A stretch of DNA of 32,518 nt from Tissierellia bacterium (GCA_012728775.1 JAAYEN010000317.1:1-32518), one strand, 5' to 3'; positions 1 through 8,373 are shown, counted from the first letter of the stretch. Notes: generated by a model from the sequence alone, not told the origin. Numbers and translations: made by a program.

Positions 1-261
1 CCAGCGAATATCGCTAGAACTTATTCTGACGTAGATGGCGGAGTAATAAATGCTAATTTTGCAATAGATGCAGGCTTAAATCCTATGGAAGATGGAATAT
101 TAGTAGAAGGAGATCAATCTCCATATGCAAATGTAATAGTAGTAAAATCAGGAGATGAGAACAAAGAAACGTACTTAAAAGTTGTAGAAATCTTAAACTC
201 TGATGCAGCAAGAACCTTTATAGAAGAAAAATATGAAGGAACAATAAAGCCAGTATTTTAG
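1..261 (+). CDS. metQ: MetQ/NlpA-family methionine-binding lipoprotein, C-terminal part
   Basis: Frame 1 is open from the window edge to a TAG at 259-261 and gives 86 residues of the C-terminal lobe of a D-methionine/L-methionine ABC transporter substrate-binding protein. Recognisable family blocks are ANIARTYSDVDGGVINANFA, AIDAGLNP, DQSPYANVIVVKSGDE and FIEEKYEGTIKPVF, in the order and spacing of the MetQ/NlpA C-terminus. The protein would be lipid-anchored outside the cell and deliver methionine to MetN/MetI, which are not in this window. The 5' end, signal peptide and start lie upstream of base 1. A strong hairpin terminator follows directly, so this is the last gene of its unit. Family assignment is firm; the exact substrate (methionine versus another amino acid) is inferred. 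Confidence 0.88.
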   Translation, partial: PANIARTYSDVDGGVINANFAIDAGLNPMEDGILVEGDQSPYANVIVVKSGDENKETYLKVVEILNSDAARTFIEEKYEGTIKPVF

Positions 262-275
262 ATAAAATGGCTTGA

Positions 276-325
276 CAAACAAAAACCTACACAAATGTAA
301 TATTAATTGTGTAGGTTTTTGTTTG
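276..325 (+). terminator. Perfect 19-bp rho-independent terminator after metQ
   Basis: Bases 276-294 and 307-325 are exact reverse complements (19 bp) around a 12-base loop. The outer part of the stem is A-rich on the left and T-rich on the right, so it can terminate transcription from either side. It closes the metQ unit. Confidence 0.9.
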
Positions 326-397
326 TTGTTTATTCTATACTCATTTGGGTAAATTAACACTAGTTAGTAATAAACAATTAATTGGAGGTAATATATA

Positions 398-1237
398 GTG
401 CATGCTAAAGTTATAAAAGCTGTAAAAGGTGTTGCAGCTGTAGATGGTGCTGGGGTAAGTTTAACTCGTGTTTTAGGAAGGGGTACTATTGAAGATTTTG
501 ATCCTATTTTAATGCTAGATTCATTCGATTCAACAAATCCAAATGATTACTTAGCAGGATTTCCCACTCATCCTCACAGAGGTATAGAAACTGTAACGTA
601 TCTATCTACGGGCAGAATGGATCATAAAGATTCTATGGGAAATGAAGGCTCTATATTAGATGGAGATGTCCAATGGATGACTGCTGGTTCTGGTATTATG
701 CATTCAGAATTTCCAAAGGAATCTGAGAGAATGTTAGGACTTCAATTCTGGCTAAATCTTCCTAGTACTGAAAAAATGACAGAACCAAAGTATTTTGATA
801 TAAAAAACGAAGACATTCCTATGGTGATAGAAGATGGAGCAACTTATAGAGTAATCTCTGGCAAGTTCAAAGATGCCGAAGGCGTTACGCCTCACCATAT
901 TCAAGCAAAATTTGTGGAAGTAAAATTAGAACCACGAACTAAGTTTGTTATTCCTTTGGAAGAACTTGAAAATCATTTTATTTTCAACTTAGAAGGTGGA
1001 GTGAAAATTGACGAAAAGGTTTATACAGAAAAGACTGCGGTTTTAATTGGTCAAGGAAATTCTATAGAAATTGAATCTACTGATGAACCTCTTCATATTA
1101 TCTTTGTAGAGGCACCAAGATTAAATGAACCTGTGGCTTGGGCAGGACCTATTGCTATGAATACTAATGGAGAACTTAGACAAGCTTTTGAAGATTTGGA
1201 AAATGGAACTTTTGTAAAAGTAAATCCACGAATTTAA
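398..1237 (+). CDS. Pirin family protein
   Basis: A 279-residue bicupin of the pirin family; members are cytosolic metal-binding proteins, some with quercetin dioxygenase activity. The N-terminal cupin has the family metal site: H58 and H60 in FPTHPHRGIETVTYL, and H102 and E104 in GSGIMHSE. These match the spacing of the three His and one Glu in human pirin. The C-terminal cupin follows from about residue 175 (KFVEVKLEPRTKFVIPLEE). The start is GTG at 398, placed 9 bases after a GGAGG at 384-388; the nearby ATG at 402 is out of frame. It stands alone between two terminators, so it is probably monocistronic. The biological substrate cannot be told from sequence. Confidence 0.92.
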   Translation: MHAKVIKAVKGVAAVDGAGVSLTRVLGRGTIEDFDPILMLDSFDSTNPNDYLAGFPTHPHRGIETVTYLSTGRMDHKDSMGNEGSILDGDVQWMTAGSGIMHSEFPKESERMLGLQFWLNLPSTEKMTEPKYFDIKNEDIPMVIEDGATYRVISGKFKDAEGVTPHHIQAKFVEVKLEPRTKFVIPLEELENHFIFNLEGGVKIDEKVYTEKTAVLIGQGNSIEIESTDEPLHIIFVEAPRLNEPVAWAGPIAMNTNGELRQAFEDLENGTFVKVNPRI

Positions 1238-1262
1238 ATTTAAAGTTATTAAAAAATTAGCC

Positions 1263-1297
1263 CTCCAATGGAAAAATTTATTCCATTGGAGTTTTTT
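1263..1297 (+). terminator. Terminator after the pirin gene
   Basis: An 11-bp perfect stem (1263-1273 with 1281-1291, loop of 7) is followed by six T residues. It sits 25 bases after the pirin stop. Confidence 0.9.
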
Positions 1298-1343
1298 GTT
1301 TGTTTTATTAAATTTATAATAAACTATTTATTTAACTATATAT

Positions 1344-1372
1344 TTGTATCACATTTTGTTAGGTGTTATAAT
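1344..1372 (+). promoter_or_regulatory. Sigma-A promoter for the 5'-nucleotidase-like gene
   Basis: TTGTAT at 1344-1349 and a perfect TATAAT at 1367-1372 are separated by 17 bases, between the pirin terminator and the next gene. Confidence 0.65.
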
Positions 1373-1421
1373 AGATACAAAGATATATTTCTTGGATTTT
1401 AAGCATTGAGGAGGTGTTAAA

Positions 1422-2879
1422 ATGAAAGATTATAGAACCTTGACAATTTTACATTCCAATGATATGCACGGAGATTTCCACGCTAGAAACGTTGATGAAA
1501 AGCTAATAGGCGGCGTATCCATGCTATCGGGTTATATAAATAAAGTTAGACAAGAAGAAGAGAATGTAATTTTTGCTATTGCTGGAGATATGTTTACTGG
1601 TTCGATAATCGATAGCGAATATAAAGGAATTTCTACAATAGAAATAATGAATATGTTAGCACCTGATGTTGTTACATTAGGTAATCATGAAGTTGATTAT
1701 GGAATAGCTCATTTACTTTTTTTAGAAAAATGTGCTAGATTTCCAATTATAAATGCCAATATGTACATAATTAATAACAATGTAAGGCTTTTTAAATCTC
1801 ACAAAATTCTGCGAGTGGGAGAAATGGTAATACTTTTTATAGGGGTATTGACTGAAGAAGTACTTGCCCATACTAAATCAGATAAAATAGTAGGGTCTCT
1901 AGTAGATGTTTGGGAAGCAGCAACTGAAGTTGGGAAAATTTGTAATAGCTATAAAACAGTAGACATAGATTTTACAATACTATTAACTCATATTGGAATA
2001 GAAGAAGATAAAAAGCTTGCAAAGATTCTAGATCCTAGATGGGGCGTGGATATCATAATAGGTGGCCATAGTCATACAAAATTAGACGAGGCATTGATAG
2101 TCAATGGAATTCCCATTGTCCAAGCAGCTGATGGTACTAGCCAGATTGGAAGATTCGATATAATAGTGGATATGAATGCCAATTGCATCCATAAATTTAA
2201 CTGGAGATTAGTCCCTATTAATGAAGAGAATTGTCCTAGGGACTTGCATCTAGAAAATGTAATTAATACATATAAAGATAAAACAGAACACAAATATAAT
2301 AGATACATAACTAGATTTTTAAATAGATACACTCATCCTAGGAGAGATAGAGAAACAGACTTGGGCAAAATTCTTGCTGATATTTATAAGGATAATACTC
2401 TAGTGGATATAATGTTTTTAGGCTCTGGTACAATTAGAAAAGATTTAGGACCAATTATTCTATACAAAGATTTAATTGAAGCTATACCATATGATGAAGA
2501 ATTATATTCTGTAACTTTGACAGGTAGGCAATTAATTAGAGCTTTTGAACACATACATAGAAAAGAAGCTTACGATGGCGAGCATACTGAATTTTATCAG
2601 TATTCCAGAGGTTTAAAACTAGTTTATTCCTTGAAAGAAAATAAAATCCTTGAGTTAAAATTCCAAGGTGAAGATATTAATTTAGAAAAAGAATACAAGA
2701 TAGGATTACATAAATTCCATTATAGCAATATAAAATCCTTTTTGGATGTATCCATTGAAGAACTACCTCGTAGAAGCAGATTAATATCTGCTGGGAGCCA
2801 TGACTTTTTGGATGAAAGTTTTTCTCATAAAGAATATATAAAAGTTCCAGAGGATAAAAGATGGATAGTAATAGAATAG
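1422..2879 (+). CDS. Cytoplasmic UshA/5'-nucleotidase-family metallophosphoesterase (YunD-like)
   Basis: A 485-residue two-domain phosphoesterase. The N-terminal metallophosphatase domain (about 5-225) shows the dinuclear metal motifs D14-x-H16 (HSNDMHGDF), GD at 55-56, GNHE at 87-90, H190 (LLTHIG) and GGHSH at 214-218. Residues about 300-460 match the 5'-nucleotidase C-terminal substrate domain (DLGKILADIYKD, GTIRKDL, IPYDEELYSVTLTG). The protein begins MKDYRTLTILHS, with no signal peptide or lipobox. Unlike periplasmic UshA, it should therefore act in the cytoplasm, as proposed for Bacillus YunD-like proteins. The start ATG has a GAGGAGGTG SD at 1408-1415. Likely substrates are nucleoside monophosphates or cyclic nucleotides; this is family knowledge and not visible here. 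Confidence 0.85.
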   Translation: MKDYRTLTILHSNDMHGDFHARNVDEKLIGGVSMLSGYINKVRQEEENVIFAIAGDMFTGSIIDSEYKGISTIEIMNMLAPDVVTLGNHEVDYGIAHLLFLEKCARFPIINANMYIINNNVRLFKSHKILRVGEMVILFIGVLTEEVLAHTKSDKIVGSLVDVWEAATEVGKICNSYKTVDIDFTILLTHIGIEEDKKLAKILDPRWGVDIIIGGHSHTKLDEALIVNGIPIVQAADGTSQIGRFDIIVDMNANCIHKFNWRLVPINEENCPRDLHLENVINTYKDKTEHKYNRYITRFLNRYTHPRRDRETDLGKILADIYKDNTLVDIMFLGSGTIRKDLGPIILYKDLIEAIPYDEELYSVTLTGRQLIRAFEHIHRKEAYDGEHTEFYQYSRGLKLVYSLKENKILELKFQGEDINLEKEYKIGLHKFHYSNIKSFLDVSIEELPRRSRLISAGSHDFLDESFSHKEYIKVPEDKRWIVIE

Positions 2880-2895
2880 TAGATACTTTGTATCA

Positions 2896-2924
2896 TTGAC
2901 AGATGTGAAGTAATATGATATATT
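2896..2924 (+). promoter_or_regulatory. Promoter of the T-box/proS unit
   Basis: A consensus TTGACA at 2896-2901 is followed after 17 bases by TATATT at 2919-2924, just upstream of the T-box leader. Confidence 0.7.
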
Positions 2925-2940
2925 TTAAATTGCGTTGAAA

Positions 2941-3115
2941 AGATCCAAAGTAAGATTACGGTTTAGCGAGGGACTGATGGTGAAAGAGTCCTACCCACTA
3001 GTTTACTTTTCCTAATCTTGGAGCAAAGAGGGTAATTCCTATATAAATTATTTGAGTATAAAATTAGAGTGGTACCACGGCATTTCGTCTCTTGTAGATG
3101 AAATGCCTTTTTTAT
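2941..3115 (+). promoter_or_regulatory. T-box riboswitch controlling proS
   Basis: The leader contains the T-box sequence at 3066-3079 (AGAGTGGTACCACG), whose TGGT bulge at 3070-3073 can pair with an uncharged tRNA ending ACCA. A terminator follows directly: 3079-3090 pairs with 3096-3107 (12 bp, one G-T) and is followed by six T residues. Stem I lies at about 2944-3024, with the distal AG-bulge/GGTG-type loop near 2966-2985. The likely specifier codon on its 3' side is CCT (proline) at 3011-3013, matching the downstream prolyl-tRNA synthetase. The T-box core and terminator are seen directly; the specifier placement is inferred from position. Low charged tRNA-Pro would stabilise the antiterminator and switch proS on. 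Confidence 0.92.
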
Positions 3116-3135
3116 TTTAAATTTTAGGAGGAAAA

Positions 3136-4845
3136 ATGAGATTATCAAAATTGTATATGCCTACACTTAGGGAAGTTCCATCAGATGCAGAAATTCCAAG
3201 TCATCGATTATTATTAAGAGCGGGTATGATTAGAGTAAATGTAAGTGGAATCTACACTTATTTACCTTTAGGGTATAGGGTAATCAGAAAGGTAGAAGAA
3301 ATTGTAAGGGAAGAAATGGACAGAGCAGGAAGCCAAGAGACTTTACTTTCAGCTGTTCAGCCTAAAGAAATCTGGGAACAAACAGGAAGATGGGATGATT
3401 TCGGACCTGAAATGTTCAAATTGCAAGATAGAAATTCTAGAGAATTTTGCTTAGGACCTACTCACGAAGAATACTTTACGACTTTAATTAAAGATGAAAT
3501 CAAAAGTTATAAGCAATTGCCTTTAAATCTTTACCAAATTCAAACAAAATACAGAGATGAAAAAAGACCAAGATTTGGAGTAATTAGGGCTAGAGAATTT
3601 ATTATGAAAGATGCCTATTCCTTTGATTTAAACCCAAAAGGTATGGAAGAAAGTTATAGAATAATGTGGGAAGCATATGAAAAATCCTTCGATAGAATGG
3701 AAATAGACTATAAAGTAGTTCAAGGAGATAGCGGAGCCATGGGTGGTTCTGACTCCCACGAATTTATTGCACTTTCTGAAATCGGCGAGGGTGTTATTGC
3801 TTATTCAAGAGATTCAGATTATGCTGCTACTAGCGAAAAAGCAAAAGTAATTATCCATGTAGACGAAAGTGGAGAAGAAAAAGAACTAGAAGAAGTTCAT
3901 ACACCAGGCATTACCACCATAGATGAACTTTCAGAATTTTTAAATATAGGAAAAGAAAAGCTGGCTAAAATAGTCATTTATGAAAATATAAATGGAGAAA
4001 TGATTTTAGCATTAATTCCGGGACATAGACAATTAAATGAAACCAAATTATTCAATGCTGCAAAGGTAAACGCCTTTGATATGGAAATCGCTTCAGATGA
4101 ATCCATTGAAAAACTTACAGGAGCAAAAGCTGGATTTTCTGGTCCAATTGGACTAAATGGAAATTATCGTTTATTCGTAGATGAAAGATTAACTCGTATG
4201 AAAAATCTTGTCGTAGGTGGAAATAAAACTGATTATCATATTACAAATGTAAATTACAAAAGAGATTTTGAAGGAATAATTGTAGAAGATTTACTAGAAG
4301 TTGAAGCAGGAGACAAAGATCCAGAATCTGATGGAGTACTACATTTAGATAGAGGAATAGAAGTGGGAAACATTTTCCAACTAGGAACCAAATACTCTGA
4401 CGCATTTAATTTCACCTATCTAGATGAAAACCAAAAAGAGCAAATTGTCTATATGGGATCCTACGGAATAGGAGTTTCTAGATCTGTAGCAGCTATCGTA
4501 GAGCAACATCATGATGAAGATGGTATTATTTGGCCATTATCAGTGGCACCATATCACTTGATAATTACTTGTGTAAATATCAATGATGAAATACAAATGG
4601 ACCTATCTGAAAAACTGTATAAAGAATTTTCAGATTTAGGGATAGAAGTCCTTCTAGATGACAGAAAAGAAAGACCTGGAGTTAAATTTAAAGACAGGGA
4701 TTTAATTGGTATTCCTTTAAGAATTACAGTTGGCAAAAGAGCTTCAGAGGAAATAGTAGAATTTTCAACTAGAAAAGATAAAATTAATGAAGATTTAAAT
4801 GTGGAAGAATTGCGAAATAAAGTACAATTATTTTTTAACGTATAG
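3136..4845 (+). CDS. proS: Prolyl-tRNA synthetase (bacterial type, with editing domain)
   Basis: A 569-residue class II aminoacyl-tRNA synthetase that charges tRNA-Pro with proline. Visible features are the N-terminal ProS signature (PSDAEIPSHRLLLRAGMIR, 15-33), motif 1 near 50-66, the GPTHEE substrate loop at 108-113, and motif 2 RDEKRPRFGVIRAREF at 140-155. The INS (YbaK-like) editing domain lies between about 225 and 385. Motif 3 follows in GSYGIGVSRSVAAIVEQ, and the anticodon-binding domain (APYHLIITCVN to RITVGKRA) is at the C-terminus. Length fits the bacterial long form, about 565-575 residues. The start ATG has AGGAGG at 3126-3131. Expression is controlled by the T-box leader directly upstream. 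Nothing is missing or broken. Confidence 0.97.
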   Translation: MRLSKLYMPTLREVPSDAEIPSHRLLLRAGMIRVNVSGIYTYLPLGYRVIRKVEEIVREEMDRAGSQETLLSAVQPKEIWEQTGRWDDFGPEMFKLQDRNSREFCLGPTHEEYFTTLIKDEIKSYKQLPLNLYQIQTKYRDEKRPRFGVIRAREFIMKDAYSFDLNPKGMEESYRIMWEAYEKSFDRMEIDYKVVQGDSGAMGGSDSHEFIALSEIGEGVIAYSRDSDYAATSEKAKVIIHVDESGEEKELEEVHTPGITTIDELSEFLNIGKEKLAKIVIYENINGEMILALIPGHRQLNETKLFNAAKVNAFDMEIASDESIEKLTGAKAGFSGPIGLNGNYRLFVDERLTRMKNLVVGGNKTDYHITNVNYKRDFEGIIVEDLLEVEAGDKDPESDGVLHLDRGIEVGNIFQLGTKYSDAFNFTYLDENQKEQIVYMGSYGIGVSRSVAAIVEQHHDEDGIIWPLSVAPYHLIITCVNINDEIQMDLSEKLYKEFSDLGIEVLLDDRKERPGVKFKDRDLIGIPLRITVGKRASEEIVEFSTRKDKINEDLNVEELRNKVQLFFNV

Positions 4846-4892
4846 TATAAAATAAAGATAAAATGATTATTAAGTGAAAATTATTAAATTTC

Positions 4893-4925
4893 ATCTAAAT
4901 TTCTTAATATGAATTTTAGATTTTT
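4893..4925 (+). terminator. Weak AT-rich terminator after proS
   Basis: Bases 4893-4903 pair with 4911-4921 (10 of 11 positions, loop of 7) and run into a T-rich tract. The stem is AT-rich, so termination may be leaky. Confidence 0.5.
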
Positions 4926-4936
4926 GTGGATTTTTT

Positions 4937-4965
4937 TTGATAAAACGTTTACAATAACATATAGA
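4937..4965 (+). promoter_or_regulatory. Promoter of the opp operon
   Basis: TTGATA at 4937-4942 and TATAGA at 4960-4965 are 17 bases apart. The spacer contains ACGTTTACAAT (4945-4955). The same 11-mer occurs in inverted orientation at the DUF6305 lipoprotein promoter (19743-19753), a possible shared operator. Confidence 0.55.
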
Positions 4966-5017
4966 TGCAATCAATTTTAGAACGGTTACCCGTTTAAAAT
5001 GAATAGGAGGAATAATG

Positions 5018-7264
5018 ATGACAAAGAAACGCATCGCTTTATTATTAGCATTAATGTTGCTAACAACGGTATTTTTAGCAGCATGTGGTGGTGGCGATAA
5101 GCCTGCTGAACAACCAGCAGAAACCACAGAAACTGCTGAACAACCAGCAGAAACAACTGAAGAACCAGCAGCAGAAGAACCAGAAGAGGGCGTAGATGAC
5201 GTAGAAAAATTCGCTGACGGCCAAACTCTTGTAGTAGCTGGATCAGAGTTAAACGGATCATATATAAATGGATTCGGAAACTCAACGTACGACGTATGGA
5301 TTAAAAGAATGATAGGAAACTACGGCGGTGACTTAGGATATGCTACAACATACTATGACGAAGCTGGAGAATTCCATGTTAACCCTACAGTAGTAGTGGG
5401 TGAACCAGAAGTAACTGAAAACGCAGACGGTTCTAAGACATATCAATTCACTATTAATGAAAACCTAGTATGGAGCGACGGAAATCCAATTACAGCAAAA
5501 GATTATGTATTTGGAGTATTATTCGGAGCAACAGAACAATGGATGCTTACAGGTGCTAACAATGCAACAGCAGCTGAGGACTATTTAGGATTTGATGAGT
5601 TCCACGACGGAACAAGTGCAGAATTCCCAGGAATTGAATTAGTAGATGAGTATACATTTAAAGTAACACTTAAAGCTGATAAAGTACCATACTTCTATGA
5701 AACAGCTTTGGTTGGAGTATCCCCTTCACCTCTACACAGATATGCACCTAATACAGATGTAGTTGGATCAGCATTAGTAGTTGCAGAAGGATATGAAGTT
5801 TCTGAAGAAGATAGAGCAGAAGTAATCAGAATTCAAGAAGAGCATACTAAAGAACTTCAAGATGCATATGATACTCAATTAGAAGAATCTAAAGCAGTTG
5901 AAGGATTTGACGAAGCAGAATATACTGCATTGACAGAAGATTACGCAGCAGCATTAGAAAATGCTGATACTAAAGCTGAATATAAAGCTTTACTTGGCAC
6001 TTATGCAGAACTTCAAGAATCTCAAACAACATTGGCAGGATACCAAGATGGAACAATTGAACTTTCTCCACTTGAAATTATCCTTACAAGAGCAGCTGAC
6101 GAAGTAGCTAACGTTTATAGATTTAAACCAGACGTAACAAGTGGACCATATAAATTCGTAGAATTTGGAAATAATATGGCTAAAGTTACTATTAACGACA
6201 AATTCGTAGGAAACGCAGAAGGCGAACTTCCAAAGATTCAAAACGTAGTAGTACAAACAGTTAACCCTGATATAGACGTAGACCTTACAATTGCAGGAAC
6301 TATTGACATAGTACCTGGAACAATTGAAGGAGAAAAAATTGACAAAGCTAAAGCAAACGACGCAGTTGGATTCAACAGCTTCCCAAGAAATGGTTACGGT
6401 GTAATGCACACTATAACTGACCAAGGAGCTACTCAATACAAAGGTGTTAGACAAGCTATAGCTTACTCACTAGATAGAAATGAATTCGTTCAAACTATCG
6501 CTGGTGGATACGGCTCAGTAGTAAACGGAGCTTTCGGTATCAACCAATTTGAATACCTTGCAATGGGAGACGACTTCTTAGACCAAGCTATTAACTATAC
6601 TAAAAATGCTGACGCAGGTAATGCAGCGTTAGATACAACTCCATATTTATATGAAAAAGATGGAACTACTCCATGGGATCCAGCAAAAGCTGAAGAACAA
6701 TATAACTCTAACAAAGAAGGATTTGACTATTGGAGATATGACGAAAACGGAAATGTACTAAGAGTAATTCACGAAGGTACAGCTAATCTAAACGTTTCTG
6801 AATTGATTTCAGCTCAAATACCTGATAACGCAAAACTTCTTGGAATGGAATATATTTTCAAACCAGTTGACTTTGCAACTATGTTAGATCACTACTATTA
6901 TCCAAACGCAGAAGACCCAGAAGCACCAACAGTATTCAACATGGGTACAGGATTTGCTATACCAAACGATCCTTATAATTCCTATCACTCATCTCAAATT
7001 GGAACAGGTGATAATCTTAACAGAGTTAATGACCCTGCTCTAGATGAAGTTTTAGTAACTATGAGAAGATCAGATCCTACAGAAGTGGATAAATGGAACA
7101 ATGGATGGTTACAATTCCAACTTTGGTATAATGAAAACTTACCAAACATTCCACTATATGCTAATGAATATTACGATATTCACACAGCTAGAGTTCAAAA
7201 CTTGACATCAACACCAATGCACGATTGGTCAGATTTAATTTGTCAATTAGAACTTGCACAATAA
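5018..7264 (+). CDS. oppA: OppA-type peptide-binding lipoprotein with a large acidic insertion
   Basis: An extracellular substrate-binding protein of the SBP_bac_5 (oligopeptide/dipeptide) family. It has a signal peptide with lipobox LAAC (lipidated Cys about residue 23), then a P/E/T-rich tether containing a 30-base-period direct repeat. Family blocks include VWSDGNPITAKDYVFG, TSGPYKFVEF, VRQAIAYSLDRNEF and the C-terminal WLQFQLWYNENLPNIPLYANEYY. At about 748 residues it is some 150 longer than usual. Most of the excess is an acidic, helix-prone segment at about residues 253-370 (EEDRAEVIRIQEEHTKELQD and onwards) placed just before the TSGPYKF block. ATG 5018 is chosen over ATG 5015 because AGGAGG at 5005-5010 is 7 bases from the former and only 4 from the latter. 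Frequent C-ending Asn, Asp and Phe codons suggest high expression. Substrate is inferred only. Confidence 0.9.
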   Translation: MTKKRIALLLALMLLTTVFLAACGGGDKPAEQPAETTETAEQPAETTEEPAAEEPEEGVDDVEKFADGQTLVVAGSELNGSYINGFGNSTYDVWIKRMIGNYGGDLGYATTYYDEAGEFHVNPTVVVGEPEVTENADGSKTYQFTINENLVWSDGNPITAKDYVFGVLFGATEQWMLTGANNATAAEDYLGFDEFHDGTSAEFPGIELVDEYTFKVTLKADKVPYFYETALVGVSPSPLHRYAPNTDVVGSALVVAEGYEVSEEDRAEVIRIQEEHTKELQDAYDTQLEESKAVEGFDEAEYTALTEDYAAALENADTKAEYKALLGTYAELQESQTTLAGYQDGTIELSPLEIILTRAADEVANVYRFKPDVTSGPYKFVEFGNNMAKVTINDKFVGNAEGELPKIQNVVVQTVNPDIDVDLTIAGTIDIVPGTIEGEKIDKAKANDAVGFNSFPRNGYGVMHTITDQGATQYKGVRQAIAYSLDRNEFVQTIAGGYGSVVNGAFGINQFEYLAMGDDFLDQAINYTKNADAGNAALDTTPYLYEKDGTTPWDPAKAEEQYNSNKEGFDYWRYDENGNVLRVIHEGTANLNVSELISAQIPDNAKLLGMEYIFKPVDFATMLDHYYYPNAEDPEAPTVFNMGTGFAIPNDPYNSYHSSQIGTGDNLNRVNDPALDEVLVTMRRSDPTEVDKWNNGWLQFQLWYNENLPNIPLYANEYYDIHTARVQNLTSTPMHDWSDLICQLELAQ
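5103..5154 (+). repeat. Direct repeat in the oppA tether
   Basis: Bases 5103-5124 and 5133-5154 are identical (22 nt, period 30) and encode the repeated AEQPAET tether motif. The coding strand for the DUF6305 lipoprotein tether near 19918-19950 is very similar. Confidence 0.85.
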
Positions 7265-7273
7265 AAATAATTT

Positions 7274-7309
7274 AATAGGGGAGCGAGCGGTGCTCTCTCC
7301 CTTATTTTT
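7274..7309 (+). terminator. Intra-operon terminator between oppA and oppB
   Basis: A long imperfect hairpin (7274-7288 with 7292-7306, one G-T, one mismatch, 3-base loop) ends in a T run. Such partial terminators after a binding-protein gene usually let the lipoprotein be made in excess over the permeases. Confidence 0.8.
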
Positions 7310-7371
7310 ATGGTAAGAATTGTATATTTTATTAATAATTTAGTAATTTATCTAATTATTTTTACCTATGG

Positions 7372-7408
7372 AAAGGAGTGTTATCTTCAAAGATAACGTA
7401 TAAATATG
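7372..7408 (+). promoter_or_regulatory. SD separated from the oppB start by a hairpin
   Basis: AAAGGAG (7372-7378) is 27 bases from the oppB ATG (7406), far beyond normal spacing. Between them 7380-7387 and 7390-7397 are exact reverse complements (GTTATCTT / AAGATAAC). Folding would remove 18 bases and leave an effective gap of about 9. An in-frame TAA at 7394-7396 excludes any earlier start except ATA at 7400. Seen directly; the bridging role is inferred. Confidence 0.6.
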
Positions 7409-8362
7409 GTTAAATATATTATAAAGAGATTGATAAACCTTATTCCAGTTCTACTAATAATTTCCATAGTTCTCTTTACACTAAACGAAGCCATGCCAGG
7501 GAACCCAGTAGACCTATTAATGCCTCAGAATATTCAAAGTGAGACTCAAAGAGTTGAATTGAGAAGAGTTTTAGAAGAAAAATATAATTTAAATGGAAAA
7601 TTCCATGAAAGATATTTTGGCTGGGTAGGTAGGGTGTTTAGTGGTGAATTTGGAGAATCTACTAAATATCAAAGACCTGTAAAACACGTTTTAGGTCAAC
7701 CACTTAGAAATACATTAATATTAAATTTAGGATCCACGTTCATTGCCTTTATTTTATCCGTTATCATAGGGATTAAATCGGCTGTTAGACGTGGGAGTTT
7801 CTATGATAAATTTTGGCAAGTATTTTCCCTAGCAGGAATTTCATTGCCTACTTTTTTCTCAGGTATGATGCTAATATTTCTTTTCGCTATTAAATTGAAA
7901 TGGCTTCCAGCAGGTATGATGCCTATTAATAACGACATTGGTACATGGATTAGACACTTAATTCTTCCTACAATAACGTTGACAATAGGATCTTTAGCAT
8001 CTACATCGAGATATGTAAGAAACGCTATGATAGATGCATTGAACCAAGATTATATTAGAACTGCAAGAGCAAAAGGTTTAAGTGAAACAAAAGTTATATA
8101 CTCTCACGCTTTTAGAAATGCATTAATTCCTGTAGTTACTGTTGTAGCTTGGAATATAATGTCACTATTTAGTGGTGCAGCTATAACTGAAACATTATTT
8201 GCATATAACGGAATTGGTAAATATTTTATTGAATCAATTCTTGCCAGAGATTACAACGTAATCATGGCATTAAATATGATGTACGCACTTATCACAGTAT
8301 TTGGTAATTTACTAATGGATATTGGTTATTCCTTAGTAGATCCAAGGGTAAGATTAGAGTAA
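7406..8362 (+). CDS. oppB: OppB-type peptide ABC transporter permease
   Basis: A 318-residue integral membrane permease of the BPD_transp_1/OppB family, one of the two channel subunits of a peptide importer. It starts with the typical OppB N-terminus (MVKYIIKRLINLIPVLLIIS), followed by an external loop (AMPGNPVDLLMP) and five further membrane segments. The cytoplasmic EAA-like loop is YIRTARAKGLSETKVIYSHAFRNALIPVV, which docks to the ATPases. The family C-terminus DIGYSLVDPRVRLE is intact, and length is ordinary for the family. Unlike OppA, OppC and OppF in the same operon, it carries no insertion. It is separated from oppC by 11 bases. Its translation start has the hairpin-spaced SD described separately. 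Confidence 0.94.
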   Translation: MVKYIIKRLINLIPVLLIISIVLFTLNEAMPGNPVDLLMPQNIQSETQRVELRRVLEEKYNLNGKFHERYFGWVGRVFSGEFGESTKYQRPVKHVLGQPLRNTLILNLGSTFIAFILSVIIGIKSAVRRGSFYDKFWQVFSLAGISLPTFFSGMMLIFLFAIKLKWLPAGMMPINNDIGTWIRHLILPTITLTIGSLASTSRYVRNAMIDALNQDYIRTARAKGLSETKVIYSHAFRNALIPVVTVVAWNIMSLFSGAAITETLFAYNGIGKYFIESILARDYNVIMALNMMYALITVFGNLLMDIGYSLVDPRVRLE

Positions 8363-8373
8363 AGGAGGGTAAT

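Noticed and set aside
4986..5285. Minus-strand Leu-rich frames opposite the oppA signal and tether
   Set aside because: They are mirror translations of the repetitive tether. The same artefact appears opposite the other lipoprotein heads, e.g. near 24938-25306.
5990..6454. Open frame of 154 codons on the minus strand inside oppA
   Set aside because: Its product is Cys/Ser/Val/Tyr-rich, typical of the complement of a gene with regular codon use. It has no SD and lies wholly within a well-supported gene.
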